Below, one piece after another: positions 45,739-56,725 of a stretch of DNA of 64,000 nt. The number at the start of each line of letters is the position of its first letter. Position 1 is the first letter of the stretch. The notes under the pieces are model-generated. The model worked only from the letters and a program-made list of their open reading frames with translations, made no database searches and was not told where the DNA came from. This DNA comes from Aralia elata (taxonomy: Eukaryota > Streptophyta > Magnoliopsida > Apiales > Araliaceae). The translations under genes were made by a program, and so were the position numbers. The stretch spans positions 42,551,222 to 42,615,221 of the forward strand of contig CM068383.1 of NCBI GenBank assembly GCA_034770075.1, given 5' to 3'.

Positions 45739-45999
45739 TTGTTTTTTCCCCCGAAGTGTTAAATGATTTTCTGTATCTGAGTAAAATTCATCTTCTTCTT
45801 CAAAGATTTCACTATTTATTTTGTTTCGTAGTCACCTAACATACTGTAGTCCACCGTGATCAGAGTCATAAGTCGAGGTAAGTCCCAGGGTAGGGCAGTG
45901 AATGACTGTAGACATAGGATCATAGGTATGAGTCTGCTTAAGGTATGAGGGTATGTATGAACAAACATAATAAATAGTTACAAATCCAAGATTAAAAGG

Positions 46000-47277
46000 A
46001 TGAATAAGTTATTCGGGTCTAGTTCATCAGATGACTCTAGGTCGGCAATACCGCCTGTCCCAGATATAGTTAATCAGGAAGAACACAGTTATGAAAACAT
46101 TAGTCAAGCACTTAGTAATTGGAAGTTACCCAGTGTATCTCCTAGAGAGATCTATAAGTCAACCTTTATTAACAACTTCAAGACTAATTACAACATTAAA
46201 ACTGTTGAAAAAGTTTATGCTATTAATAAAGAATATGAAACTTGTAGTCTTTTATCTCCAGATGTTATTAAAAAACATAGGAAAAAGGGCTATAATTTCA
46301 TTCATTTAGGATTAATTCAAGTTGCAATAAAACCTTTGAATATTAAAGGTATTAATTCAAGTATTTACTTGTGTCTTCGTGATGCAAGATTTTTAAATTA
46401 TTTTCCAAGCATAATAGGCATTATGGAGTCGAGTCTGCATAATGGTCCTATTCATTTTAATTGTTTTCCAGATTTCACTTTAAGTTTAAGTGATCCAAAC
46501 TTATTAAAAGCATTAACTTTGAATATTAAAACTTCTGGTGAAATTACCCAGATGATGGAAGGCTCTCAAGTCATTGCTTTAATTTACCGTATTTATTATA
46601 AAACCATGAAAACCAATTTAAATGTTCATGCTTTAAATAAAAGTCCTAAAGGTCAAACTGTTTTAATTCAGAGCAGTACTAGTGATGCCAATATCCAGAT
46701 CCCGAGAACAATTCTCTGGAAGGATATTACTTTACCAAATAGATGGACCTTACCTACTGAAGTGCCCCAAAGGCCAGTCACTAATAATTTATTAAATATT
46801 GAAAATGTTAGACAATTTTCCGATGGCACTGTTCAAATCAACTTTGAACGTACCAGAAGACCTTTAGTAATTGAAGACTATAATAGTAACACAGCTCCTT
46901 CAGAAGTATCTTCTAGAAGAGATGCTGAAACGGCTAGTAATGTTTCTGTTCAAGACATTAAAATGAAAGGCATTTTAAATGAAGGTCAAACTAGTCATCC
47001 CTGTTATACTACTAATGAATCAGTAGATGATGAGCAGTCATCGCCTACTCAGACAGATTTTGAGGCCCCTATTTGTCATCAATTAAGGGTCATTACTAAA
47101 GAATTTAAATTAGATTGGGATTATCTTGCAGATGATTTCAATTCTAAAGAAAATAAAAGTAATAGACATATTTTCCGTGCTAATCACCCGGAAAAAGAAA
47201 GAGAAAAAATAGTTAATCGGTGGAAAAGATTTATTCGTGATGAAAAAATAAATATTACATTTTTTAATTGGTATTAA
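46000..47277 (+). pseudogene. viral ORF1, movement-protein part
   Basis: First 425 codons of ORF1, starting MNKLFGSSSS. Residues about 70-250 resemble the 30K-type caulimovirid movement protein, which moves virus through plasmodesmata (YNFIHLGLIQVA, then IYLCLRDARF with the central Asp). An acidic Ser/Thr-rich linker follows from about residue 300. A stop (TAA) at 47275-47277 ends the open stretch, but the same frame continues beyond it, so this is a break inside ORF1 and not the gene end. Partial copies at 54345-54793 and 59981-60378. Confidence 0.8.
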
Positions 47278-48342
47278 AAATATCATGGAAAATGTAGTGT
47301 TTTAACAAAAAATAAATGGACTAAAGAAGATAAGTCAAAAGTCTCTTCTAGTTATCCTCCATTAGAAACTATTGTTATTCTAGTTAAAAATACGTCTGTT
47401 GTTGCCAGTCCTTTTAAAATTCCAGATGGCAATAAAGATGAAAAGAAAATTATTGAACAAAACAATTTTACTAACCAGTGCCTAGCTGTCATAGGTAAAC
47501 AGTTAGATAAAATTGAAGAGAAATTTGATGAATCGATTGTTAAAAATCCAACTAGTAAGATTGAACAACCTTTACTAAAATTACCTAAAAATAGGTCAAG
47601 TTTAGGTTTACCCAATAAAGATGATTTAATCGCCCAACAGTTAGACAAAATGTTTAAAAAAATGCAAGATGGTAGTGGAACCAGTAATACCCTTGCTACT
47701 ATTGATCAGGTTAGCAATAGTGCTAACTCTGAGTCAGATTCTGATTCAGGATCTGATTCAACCACCAATAGTAATCAAACTATTAATGATCAGTTAAACA
47801 AATTAACTATTAATCATACAGGTATTACAAGAAATTGGTATACTAGACCTACTCCTCCAGATCTTCAATTTGAAGAAAGTAATCTAGATAATCAATTTTC
47901 TGTATCCTCTAATAAAATTTATGAATGGAATATTGATGGCTTAAGTGAACAAGAAATTCTTAATAAGCTAAATCATATGTCCATGGTAGCAAATAGTTAC
48001 GTCACCAATTATAGTAATCTTGCCCAGGCAGAGATAGTTGAACTTTTAGTTAGTGGTTTCACTGGTATTCTTAGGTCTTGGTGGGAAAAACACCTTACAG
48101 AAGATGCCTGAACTACTATTATTTATGCTATTCAACGTGATGAAGAAGGAAACCCTATATTCAATGAAGATTTAGGTATAGGTCTTCCTGACGGTGTTAA
48201 CACATTAATTTATACAATAATAAAACATTTTATTAGAACCCCTAGTAACATCACTAAAAGAATTCATGATCAGTTAAGTAACCTTACTTGTCCCACTCTA
48301 AGTGATTTTAGGTGGTACAAAGATGTTTTTACTTCACGAGTC
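47278..48342 (+). pseudogene. viral ORF1, linker and coat-protein N-terminal part
   Basis: Same frame as the movement-protein part. It is open except for the stop at 48109-48111. It has an Asp/Ser-rich acidic stretch (SESDSDSGSD) and then a helical region with RSWWEKHL, which resembles the gag-like capsid core of pararetroviruses. The capsid assignment rests on position and on the zinc knuckle that follows. Confidence 0.7.
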
Positions 48343-50811
48343 ATGATGAGAAATGACAGTAATAAACCTTTCTGGAAAGAAAAATTTGTTAATGGTTTAC
48401 CCAATTTATTTGCTCATAAGGTTAGAGAAGCCCTTAGTAAAGATTTAGGCTTTATTGATTATGATAATTTAACATATGGTGATATTATTAGTCAAATCCA
48501 GAAATTAGGATTAAAAATGTGTATTGATTTTAAACTTAGTAAACAGGCTCGTAAAGATAAAAAGAAAGCCAAATATGAGTTAGGAACCTTTTGTGAACAA
48601 TATGGTTTACCTCCTGTTGCTCCCTCTAGAAGAAAGCATAGGCATAAACATGAGCATCACAAAAGTCATAAAAAACATAGACATAAGCGTCGCCATAGTA
48701 AAGACAAAGATAGTAAAGATAGTTACTACACTAAACCTAAATCCAGTAAAAAACATTCTAGTAAAAGAAAAAATTATGACAAGAGTAAAGTTATCTGTCA
48801 CAATTGTGGGCAGAAAGGTCATTATAAAAACGAATGTAAAATAAAACAAAAACTTAGTCAGTTAAAAATATCTAGTGAAGATTCTGAGAAAATATTAGAA
48901 TTACTAAGAATTGAGAATAATTTTGACATTGAAAATTATCCTGATATTCCCTATGATTCTAATAGTAATGGCACTAGTAATTCGAATAGTGAATCTGATG
49001 AAGTTACCCTTTGTACAGAGGATTGTACAAATAGTTGTTGCGTTAAGAGATTAAATGTATTAACTAAAGATGATGAAGAACAATCTTTGTTAATAGATTT
49101 AATCAGTAAAATCACAGATCCCCAGTTAAAAACTCAGTATATGTCTCAGTTAAAACAATTATTAACTAAAGACACTAGTGAAAAGGATAAGCTTAAAAAG
49201 AATAAAGAAAAACCTATCTTTAGTTTAAATAAGACTTTAGATAGATTTAAAGCCCCTATAAAAGAAGTCACTTTACCAGAGTTAAATCAAGAAGTTAATA
49301 CTCTTAAGAAAGAGATTTCTAAACTTAAACTAGAAATCCCCAAGTTAAAGGAAGAAATTAGTAAGATTAATGAAAACCTTAAAGAAAAGGATAAAGTCTT
49401 GCAAATTAATGAATCTTCAGAAGATGAAGAAGCTGAACAAGCTGAGTCTTCTACTCAGAATGAGTTAGATTTAATTAATTTACAAGGATTTACTCTTAGC
49501 AGATTAAAAGATATTACTATTCAAAAATGGTATATTAAAATAACCTTAGTTATTAATAAGACATCCATTCTTGAACTACCTGCCTTAGTTGACACAGGTG
49601 CAGATCTAAACTGTATTCAAGAAGGTTTAATCCCTACTAAATTTTATGAAAAAACTAATGAAAGATTAATTTCTGCTAATGGTAGTAACATGGAAATAAA
49701 ATATAAGTTACCTAAGGTACATATTTGTCAAGACAAAATGTGCTTTAAAACCTCATTTGTCTTAGTAAAAAATATGACGGATAAGATAATCTTAAGATTA
49801 CCTTTCATATATTTACTTTACCCTTTTACTACTAGTACAGAGGGATTAAGCAGTAAACATTTAGGTAAAACAGTTATGTTTAAGTTTATTACTAAACCAA
49901 AAGAAAGAGATTTAAAAATAATTCAAGATGAATCTATTTCTAAATCTTTAAATCTTTTGACTAGTAAAACCAATCAGTTAAAATTTCTTAAAGAAGAAAT
50001 TAAATATAAACAAGTTGAAAAACAGTTAACTGATAGTAAAACACAAGAGAAGATAGAAAATTTAAAAAACTATCTTAAAGACAACCTTTGTTCCGATTTC
50101 CCTAATGCCTTCTGGCATAGGAAAAAACATATTGTTAGGTTACCTTATGCTAAGGAATTCAAAGAACACTTAATTCCTACTAAGGCTAGACCTATTCAAA
50201 TGAATCATGAACAAATGGAATTATGTAAAAAGGAAATTAATGAGTTACTTAGTAAAGGGCTAATTAGGCATAGTAAGTCTCCCTGGTCTTGTCCAGCTTT
50301 TTATGTTAATAATGAAGATGAAAAGGAGAGAGGTGCACCTAGATTAGTCATTAACTATAAACCATTAAATAAGGTCCTAGAATGGATTAGGTATCCTTTG
50401 CCCAATAAGAAAGATCTTCTTAATAGGCTTAGTAATGCCACCATATTTAGTAAATTTGATCTTAAGTCAGGATTTTGGCAGATACAGATTGACGAGAGAG
50501 ATAGGTATAAGACTGCCTTTACCACTCCCTTTGGTCATTACGAATGGAATGTAATGCCATTCGGTCTGAAAAATGCCCCTAGTGAATTCCAGAATATCCT
50601 CAATGATATTCTAAACCCTTTCAGTCATTTTGCAATTGTTTACATTGATGATATTCTCATCTTCAGTAAATCCATTGAAGAACATATTAAGCATTTAAAT
50701 TCGTTCTTTAAAACTGTTAAATCGAATGGTTTGGTTCTTTCACCAACCAAGTGTAGTCTTTTTCAGACTAAAGTCAGATTCCTTGGTCACACACAATTTA
50801 TCAAGGTCTAA
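48343..50811 (+). pseudogene. viral ORF1, coat-protein C-terminus, protease and RT
   Basis: Continuation of ORF1 in the same frame after the stop at 48109-48111. Residues counted from 48343: a Lys/His/Arg-rich basic region 97-146 and CCHC knuckle CHNCGQKGHYKNEC 152-165 (coat protein, nucleic-acid binding); a coiled coil about 311-356; aspartic protease DTGAD 417-421; reverse transcriptase about 600-815 with YIDD at nt 50641-50652. An extra CA dinucleotide near 50790 shifts the frame and ends it at 50811. The minus-strand copy (56722-58389) lacks this insertion. Confidence 0.85.
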
Positions 50812-51488
50812 TCAAGCCTATTGATCGAGTTATTCAATTCGCTGATAAATTTCATGATAAAATCACTGATAAAACCCAGCTCCAAAGATTTTTAGGATCT
50901 CTTAATTATATTGGAGAGTTCTATAAAGATCTTAGATTAATCTGTAAACCTTTATTTCAGCGTTTACAAGACAATCCTCCCCCTTGGACTGACATTCATA
51001 CTTCTGTCGTCCAACAAGTCAAAAAATATGTCAAGAATTTGCCTTGTCTTGGCATTGCTAATGATTCAGCGTTCAAAATTATTGAAACTGATGCTTCTGA
51101 TGTTGGCTACGGAGGCATTCTTAAACAGAAGTTAACTCCTACTTCTGCTGAACAAATTGTGCGATTCCATTCCGGCAAATGGGATCCTACACAAGCAAAG
51201 TACAGCACAATTAAAAAGGAAATTTTATCACTTGTATTATGTATTAATAAATTTCAAAGTGATATATTAAATCAAAAATTTTTAGTCAGAATTGATTGCA
51301 AATCAGCAAAATATATTTTAGAAAAAGATGTTGAAAATATAGCTGCTAAGCATGTTTTTGCAAGATGGCAATCTTTGTTAAGCATTTTTGATTTTGATAT
51401 TGAATATATTAAAGGAAGTGATAATTCAATTCCAGATTTCCTAACTAGAGAATTTATTAACACAGGTACCCCAAACACTATCAAATGA
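50812..51488 (+). pseudogene. viral ORF1, end of RT and RNase H
   Basis: In the frame after the CA insertion. RNase H type 1 with the acidic residues in IETDASDVGYGG, TIKKEILSL and RIDCKSAKY. It ends with the ORF1 stop at 51486-51488, which overlaps the ORF2 start by four bases (ATGA). Confidence 0.85.
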
Positions 51489-52804
51489 GTGTGAGAGGTG
51501 GCAACCATGGGTCGGGTCGCTTTTCAGGCCCAAGTAATCAACCCAAAGGAACTTTGGTTCCGCATCCAGTAAACCCAACTAATAAGCCCAATCTAGTTAA
51601 TAGGTACCAAGTCATTGGTCAAATTCCAAAACCCTACAGTTCGGTTTTGGCTAGTCAGCCCAAACCTATTGACCCATTCCATTCATCATCTTCTAGTAAT
51701 CCCAGACCTCAGGGTCTGAATTCCCAGTACATTCCTGGTTACCAAGTTAATCTTTTTCTTATTGAATCCTATATGACCCCTAAAGATGATCCAGTCAATC
51801 TTGCCTCCAAGTATTTTCCACCTGGATGGCACTTTATTCCTCATGCTCCTTATAAATCTCTCAAGTATTATAAGGACATTCTTGTTCAAACAGAGTCAGT
51901 CCTCATCAAACCGATATTTGATCGGAATGATGAATCTAAAATTATCTATCATTCACTCTATATTAAGCGGATTATATCAATGCTTGATTGGGGTAGTCAT
52001 CCCTCCGATTTGGAGAAATTAAATGATAGTGATCATTATTTCTGTTTTTATGATTACATTGATGCTTGGGATATGATTTTCCTTCATCAAAATTCATCGT
52101 TTAGTCATTCGTGGTTTATTCAGTTTGACCACAAATTTAAGAGTCAAATTCCTGTTTGGTTTACCAGATGGTGGTCTAGACATGGATCAACCTTTGATAT
52201 CATGCCTCAAGACCTAAAAACTCAAATTAATCATTTCACCCTTCATAGTAAATACAATAAGAAGAATGAAGGCATCTCTGTTTTACTCCAATTTGTATCC
52301 AAGTACAAAATCCCTTGGATTCTCAAATGGCAGTATGTCCTTCATACTCCAAAAATTGAATGTATTCATCAATCACCCGCCGGAGTAAAACTTGCAGTGG
52401 CGGAGGAAGTTCCAGTCACCCTTGTTGCACGACTTTTCTTTATAAAGTGGTGGGACAAATTTGATATTCTAAGAATTGCTGGTCAGGTTCAGAAAGAATT
52501 TCCCCCTGTCTCAGCTATTCCTATTAAGTCAATCCCAGCTCAAGGTTCAACCAGTAAATCAAAGAAAATTCAATCAAGCCCTAGTCCAACTGGTTCGATT
52601 GATATTTCAACCATTCAGAAATGCTCAGCCCAAGAATTAAAACTTTTGGCTGATGCTATTAATGCCCAAGTCACCAGGCTTCACAAAGAAATTGAAGCCG
52701 AAAGCAGCTGTTCATCGTCTTCTTCACAGAAGACTGTTTCTAGTAAATCTGCAGATCCGTACGGCAGCATCGACCTCCAAGATGCTCAGGACCCATTTGC
52801 ATAG
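51485..52804 (+). CDS. viral ORF2, unknown function (439 aa, intact)
   Basis: Starts in the ATGA overlap with the ORF1 stop, an arrangement that favours reinitiation after ORF1. Residues 1-85 are low-complexity, rich in Pro, Ser, Gly and Asn. 85-340 is a compact aromatic-rich domain with two similar motifs, FTRWWSRHG (226-234) and FFIKWWDKFD (318-327). 340-380 is Ser/Pro-rich, 381-407 a likely helix (SAQELKLLADAINAQVTRLH), then a Ser run and an acidic tail. No signal peptide or membrane segment is apparent. Florendoviruses carry a second ORF of unknown function here. It might be an aphid-transmission-like or inclusion protein, but nothing in the sequence shows that. A second near-complete copy is on the minus strand (55406-56725). 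Confidence 0.75.
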   Translation: MSVRGGNHGSGRFSGPSNQPKGTLVPHPVNPTNKPNLVNRYQVIGQIPKPYSSVLASQPKPIDPFHSSSSSNPRPQGLNSQYIPGYQVNLFLIESYMTPKDDPVNLASKYFPPGWHFIPHAPYKSLKYYKDILVQTESVLIKPIFDRNDESKIIYHSLYIKRIISMLDWGSHPSDLEKLNDSDHYFCFYDYIDAWDMIFLHQNSSFSHSWFIQFDHKFKSQIPVWFTRWWSRHGSTFDIMPQDLKTQINHFTLHSKYNKKNEGISVLLQFVSKYKIPWILKWQYVLHTPKIECIHQSPAGVKLAVAEEVPVTLVARLFFIKWWDKFDILRIAGQVQKEFPPVSAIPIKSIPAQGSTSKSKKIQSSPSPTGSIDISTIQKCSAQELKLLADAINAQVTRLHKEIEAESSCSSSSSQKTVSSKSADPYGSIDLQDAQDPFA

Positions 52805-53070
52805 TCACTAGGCCCCATGGCCCCTCAGTAATTATCATTAATCGGGCCCCATGGCATGCCAGTCATCAGTGCTCAAACCACTCAGTCAAATAATGCACCT
52901 GCTTTCAGAAAAGCAGCCTTCATAGTCAAAAGTTATCAACCACTCCGCCGAAAGCTGAAGACGCGTCAAAAGTTGTCGGCCAGAGTCTTTTGTTTAGTTA
53001 ATAAGTCATTTTCAATGTACTGTTTGTAATTATTCAAACGCGTCTGTAATATTTTATTCAATTGTAATAG
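52805..53070 (+). other. viral intergenic region after ORF2, truncated
   Basis: Non-coding. Carries the CCCCATGG repeats after the ORF2 stop and the upstream promoter region with ACGCGT, and stops before the TATA box. It is joined at 53071 to an inverted leader. Confidence 0.75.
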
Positions 53071-53319
53071 TTTATTGAATAGAAAGTATTTATAAACAAG
53101 ATAACTTACAATTGACTCAATTGACAAGAAGAACATTAGAAGAGGTTTGGATGGGTTACTGGGTACAAATCTAAAGATTCGTCAGAGAAGGAACTCTGAG
53201 TCTTTCGAAGACTTGTATTGGTTTACTAAAACCTGAGGAATACAAATGACTTAGCCTTCCTTTTATAATACAAGGATAGGACTATTACAATTGAATAAAA
53301 TATTACAGACGCGTTTGAA
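53071..53319 (-). promoter_or_regulatory. inverted viral leader and promoter
   Basis: Reverse complement of about 45345-45594, including the TATA box (53261-53267, pointing left). A few filler bases (53320-53324) lead into an ORF2 fragment. Confidence 0.75.
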
Positions 53320-53324
53320 CTTAC

Positions 53325-53794
53325 ATGTCCTTCATACTCCAAAAATTGAATGTATTCATCAATCACCCGCCGGAGCAAAACTTGCAGTGGCGGAGGAAGT
53401 TCCAGTCACCCTTGTTGCACGACTTTTCTTTATAAAGTGGTGGGACAAATTTGATATTCTAAGAATTGCTGGTCAGGTTCAGAAAGAATTTCCCCCTGTC
53501 TCAGCTATTCCTATTAAGTCAATCACAGCTCAAGGTTCAACCAGTAAATCAAAGAAAATTCAATCAAGCCCTAGTCCAACTGGTTCGATTGATATTTCAA
53601 CCATTCAGAAATGCTCAGCCCAAGAATTAAAACTTTTGGCTGATGCTATTAATGCCCAAGTCACCAGGCTTCACAAAGAAATTGAAGCCGAAAGCAGCTG
53701 TTCATCGTCTTCTTCACAGAAGACTGTTTCTAGTAAATCTGCAGATCCGTACGGCAGCATCGACCTCCAAGATGCTCAGGACCCATTTGCATAG
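53325..53794 (+). pseudogene. viral ORF2 C-terminal fragment
   Basis: Matches 52335-52804, from VLHTPKIECIHQ to the stop, with few changes. The ATG at 53291 that opens this frame lies in inverted leader, so any product would be chimeric. Confidence 0.85.
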
Positions 53795-54344
53795 TCACCA
53801 GGCCCCATGGCCCCTCAGTAATTATCATTAATCAGGCCCCATGGCCCGCCAGTCATCAGTGCTCAAACCACTCAGTCAAATAATGCACCTGCTTTCAGAA
53901 AAGCAGCCTTCATAGTCAAAAGTTATCAACCACTCCGCCGAAAGCTGAAGACGCGTCAAAAGTTGTCGGCCAGAGTCTTTTGTTTAGTTAATAAGTCATT
54001 TTCAATGTACTGTTTGTAATTATTCAAACGCGTCTGTAATAATTTATTCAATTGTAATAGTCCTATCCTTGTATTATAAAAGGAAGGCTAAGTCATTTGT
54101 ATTCCTCAGGTTTTAGTAAACCAATACAAGTCTTCGAAAGACTCAGAGTTCCTTCTCTGACGAATCTTTAGATTTGTACCCAGTAACCCATCCAAACCTC
54201 TTCTAATGTTCTTCTAGTCAATTGAGTCAATTGTAAGTTATCTTGTTTGTAAATACTTTCTATTCAATAAAATTTATATTTCAGTAAAACTGTTTTGCCA
54301 GTACTGAATGCTGGCTGTTGATTAAAATCATTTTCATAAACTAC
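53795..54344 (+). promoter_or_regulatory. viral intergenic region and promoter copy
   Basis: Runs from the ORF2 stop through TATA (54075-54081) and AATAAA to CATAAACTACTT, just short of the PBS, and then joins mid movement-protein sequence. Confidence 0.8.
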
Positions 54345-54793
54345 TTCAAGACTAATTACAACATTAAAACTGTGGAAAAAGTTTATGCTATTAATAAAGA
54401 ATATGAAACTTGTAGTGTTTTATCTCCAGATGTTATTAAAAAACATAGGAAAAAGGGCTATAATTTCATTCATTTAGGATTAATTCAAGTTGCAGTAAAA
54501 CCTTTGAATATTAAAGGTATTAATTCAAGTATTTACTTGTGTCTTCGTGATGCAAGATTTTTAAATTATTTTCCAAGCATAATAGGCATTATGGAGTCGA
54601 GTCTGCATAATGGTCCTATTCATTTTAATTGTTTTCCAGATTTCACTTTAAGTTTAAGTGATCCAAACTTATTAAAAGCATTAACTTTGAATATTAAAAC
54701 TTCTGGTGAAATTACCCAGATGATGGAAGGCTCTCAAGCCATTGCTTTAATTTACCGTATTTATTATAAAACCATGAAAACCAATTTAAATGT
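54345..54793 (+). pseudogene. viral movement-protein fragment
   Basis: Matches about 46177-46624. Joined to leader upstream through a short shared CTTC and downstream to an inverted leader at its PBS end. The 182-codon frame (54318-54866) is chimeric at both ends. Confidence 0.85.
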
Positions 54794-55405
54794 TATACCA
54801 TTAGGGGGGAATAACCGGCGGAATAATATGAAATACAGCACAAGCACATTAATAAGTAGTTTATGAAAATGATTTTAATCAACAGCCAGCATTCAGTACT
54901 GGTAAAACAGTTTTACTGAAATATAAATTTTATTGAATAGAAAGTATTTACAAACAAGATAACTTACAATTGACTCAATTGACTAGAAGAACATTAGAAG
55001 AGGTTTGGATGGGTTACTGGGTACAAATCTAAAGATTCGTCAGAGAAGGAACTCTGAGTCTTTCGAAGACTTGTATTGGTTTACTAAAACCTGAGGAATA
55101 CAAATGACTTAGCCTTCCTTTTATAATACAAGGATAGGACTATTACAATTGAATAAAATATTACAGACGCGTTTGAATAATTACAAACAGTACATTGAAA
55201 ATGACTTATTAACTAAACAAAAGACTCTGGCCGACAACTTTTGACGCGTCTTCAGCTTTCGGCGGAGTGGTTGATAACTTTTGACTATGAAGGCTGCTTT
55301 TCTGAAAGCAGGTGCATTATTTGACTGAGTGGTTTGAGCACTGATGACTGGCGGGCCATGGGGCCTGATTAATGATAATTACTGAGGGGCCATGGGGCCT
55401 GGTGA
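54794..55405 (-). promoter_or_regulatory. inverted viral intergenic region and promoter
   Basis: From a partial PBS (ACCATTAG, 54797) through leader and TATA (55129-55135, leftward) to the ORF2 stop of the minus-strand copy. It places a promoter upstream of nothing but the movement-protein fragment read backwards. Confidence 0.8.
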
Positions 55406-56725
55406 CTATGCAAATGGGTCATGAGCATCTTGGAGGTTGATGCTGCCGTACGGATCTGCAGATTTACTAGAAACAGTCTTCTATGTAGAAGACGATGAAC
55501 AGCTGCTTTCGGCTTCAATTTCTTTGTGAAGCCTGGTGACTTGGGCATTAATAGCATCAGTCAAAAGTTTTAATTCTTGGGCTGAGCATTTCTGAATGGT
55601 TGAAATATCAATCGAACCAGTTGGACTAGGGCTTGATTGAATTTTCTTTGATTTACTGGTTGAACCTTGAGCTGGGATTGACTTAATAGGAATAGCTGAG
55701 ACAGGGGGAAATTCTTTCTGAACCTGACCAGCAATTCTTAGAATATCAAATTTGTCCCACCACTTTATAAAGAAAAGTCGTGCAACAAGGGTGACTGGAA
55801 CTTCCTCCGCCACTGCAAGTTTTGCTCCGGCGGGTGATTGATGAATACATTCAATTTTTGGAGTATGAAGGACATACTGCCATTTGAGAATCCAAGGGAT
55901 TTTGTACTTGGATACAAATTGGAGTAAAACAGAGATGCCTTCATTCTTCTTATTGTATTTACTATGAAGGGTGAAATGATTAATTTGAGTTTTTAGGTCT
56001 TGAGGCATGATATCAAAGGTTGATCCATGTCTAGACCACCATCTGGTAAACCAAACAGGAATTTGACTCTTAAATTTGTGGTCAAACTGAATAAACCACG
56101 AATGACTAAACGATGAATTTTGATGAAGGAAAATCATATCCCAAGCATCAATGTAATCATAAAAACAGAAATAATGATCACTATCATTTAATTTCTCCAA
56201 ATCGGAGGGATGACTACCCCAATCAAGCATTGATATAATCCGCTTAATATAGAGTGAATGATAGATAATTTTAGATTCATCATTCCGATCAAATATCGGT
56301 TTGATGAGGACTGACTTTGTTTGAATAAGAATGTCCTTATAATACTTGAGAGATTTATAAGGAGCATGAGGAATAAAGTGCCATCCAGGTGGAAAATACT
56401 TGGAGGCAAGATTGACTGGATCATCTTTAGGGGTCATATAGGATTCAATATGAAAAAGATTAACTTGGTAACCAGGAATGTACTGGGAATTCAGACCCTG
56501 AGGTCTGGGATTACTAGAAGATGATGAATGGAATGGGTCAATAGGTTTGGGCTGACTAGCCAAAACCGAACTGTAGGGTTTTGGAATTTGACCAATGACT
56601 TGGTACCTATTAACTAGATTGGGCTTATCAGTTGGGTTTACTGGATGCGGAACCAAAGTTCCTTTGGGTTGATTACTTGGGCCTGAAGGGCGACCCGACC
56701 CATGGTTGCCACCTCTCACACTCAT
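55406..56725 (-). pseudogene. second viral ORF2 copy, minus strand, one nonsense codon
   Basis: Full length relative to 51485-52804, with a stop at 55481-55483 near the Ser run, leaving 414 intact residues. Amino-acid differences from the plus copy (for example GRPSG for GRFSG) show a slightly different viral variant. The start again overlaps the ORF1 stop by ATGA (56722-56725). Confidence 0.85.

Larger units (their letters stand above)
45201..45999 (+). promoter_or_regulatory. viral intergenic region: pregenomic promoter, leader and PBS
   Basis: Same module as 53880-54340 and 59365-59890. TATA box TATAAAA at 45399-45405; AATAAA at 45590-45595, about 185 bases later, as expected for a terminally redundant pregenomic RNA that passes its own poly(A) signal once; PBS at 45723-45738. 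The 260 bases from PBS to the ORF1 ATG hold no sizeable ORF. Confidence 0.7.

Noticed and set aside
53291..53794. 167-codon ORF as a new protein
   Set aside because: The N-terminus is inverted leader sequence; the rest is the ORF2 C-terminal fragment.
54318..54866. 182-codon ORF as a separate viral gene
   Set aside because: It starts in leader, runs through a movement-protein fragment and ends in inverted leader; it is a rearrangement product.
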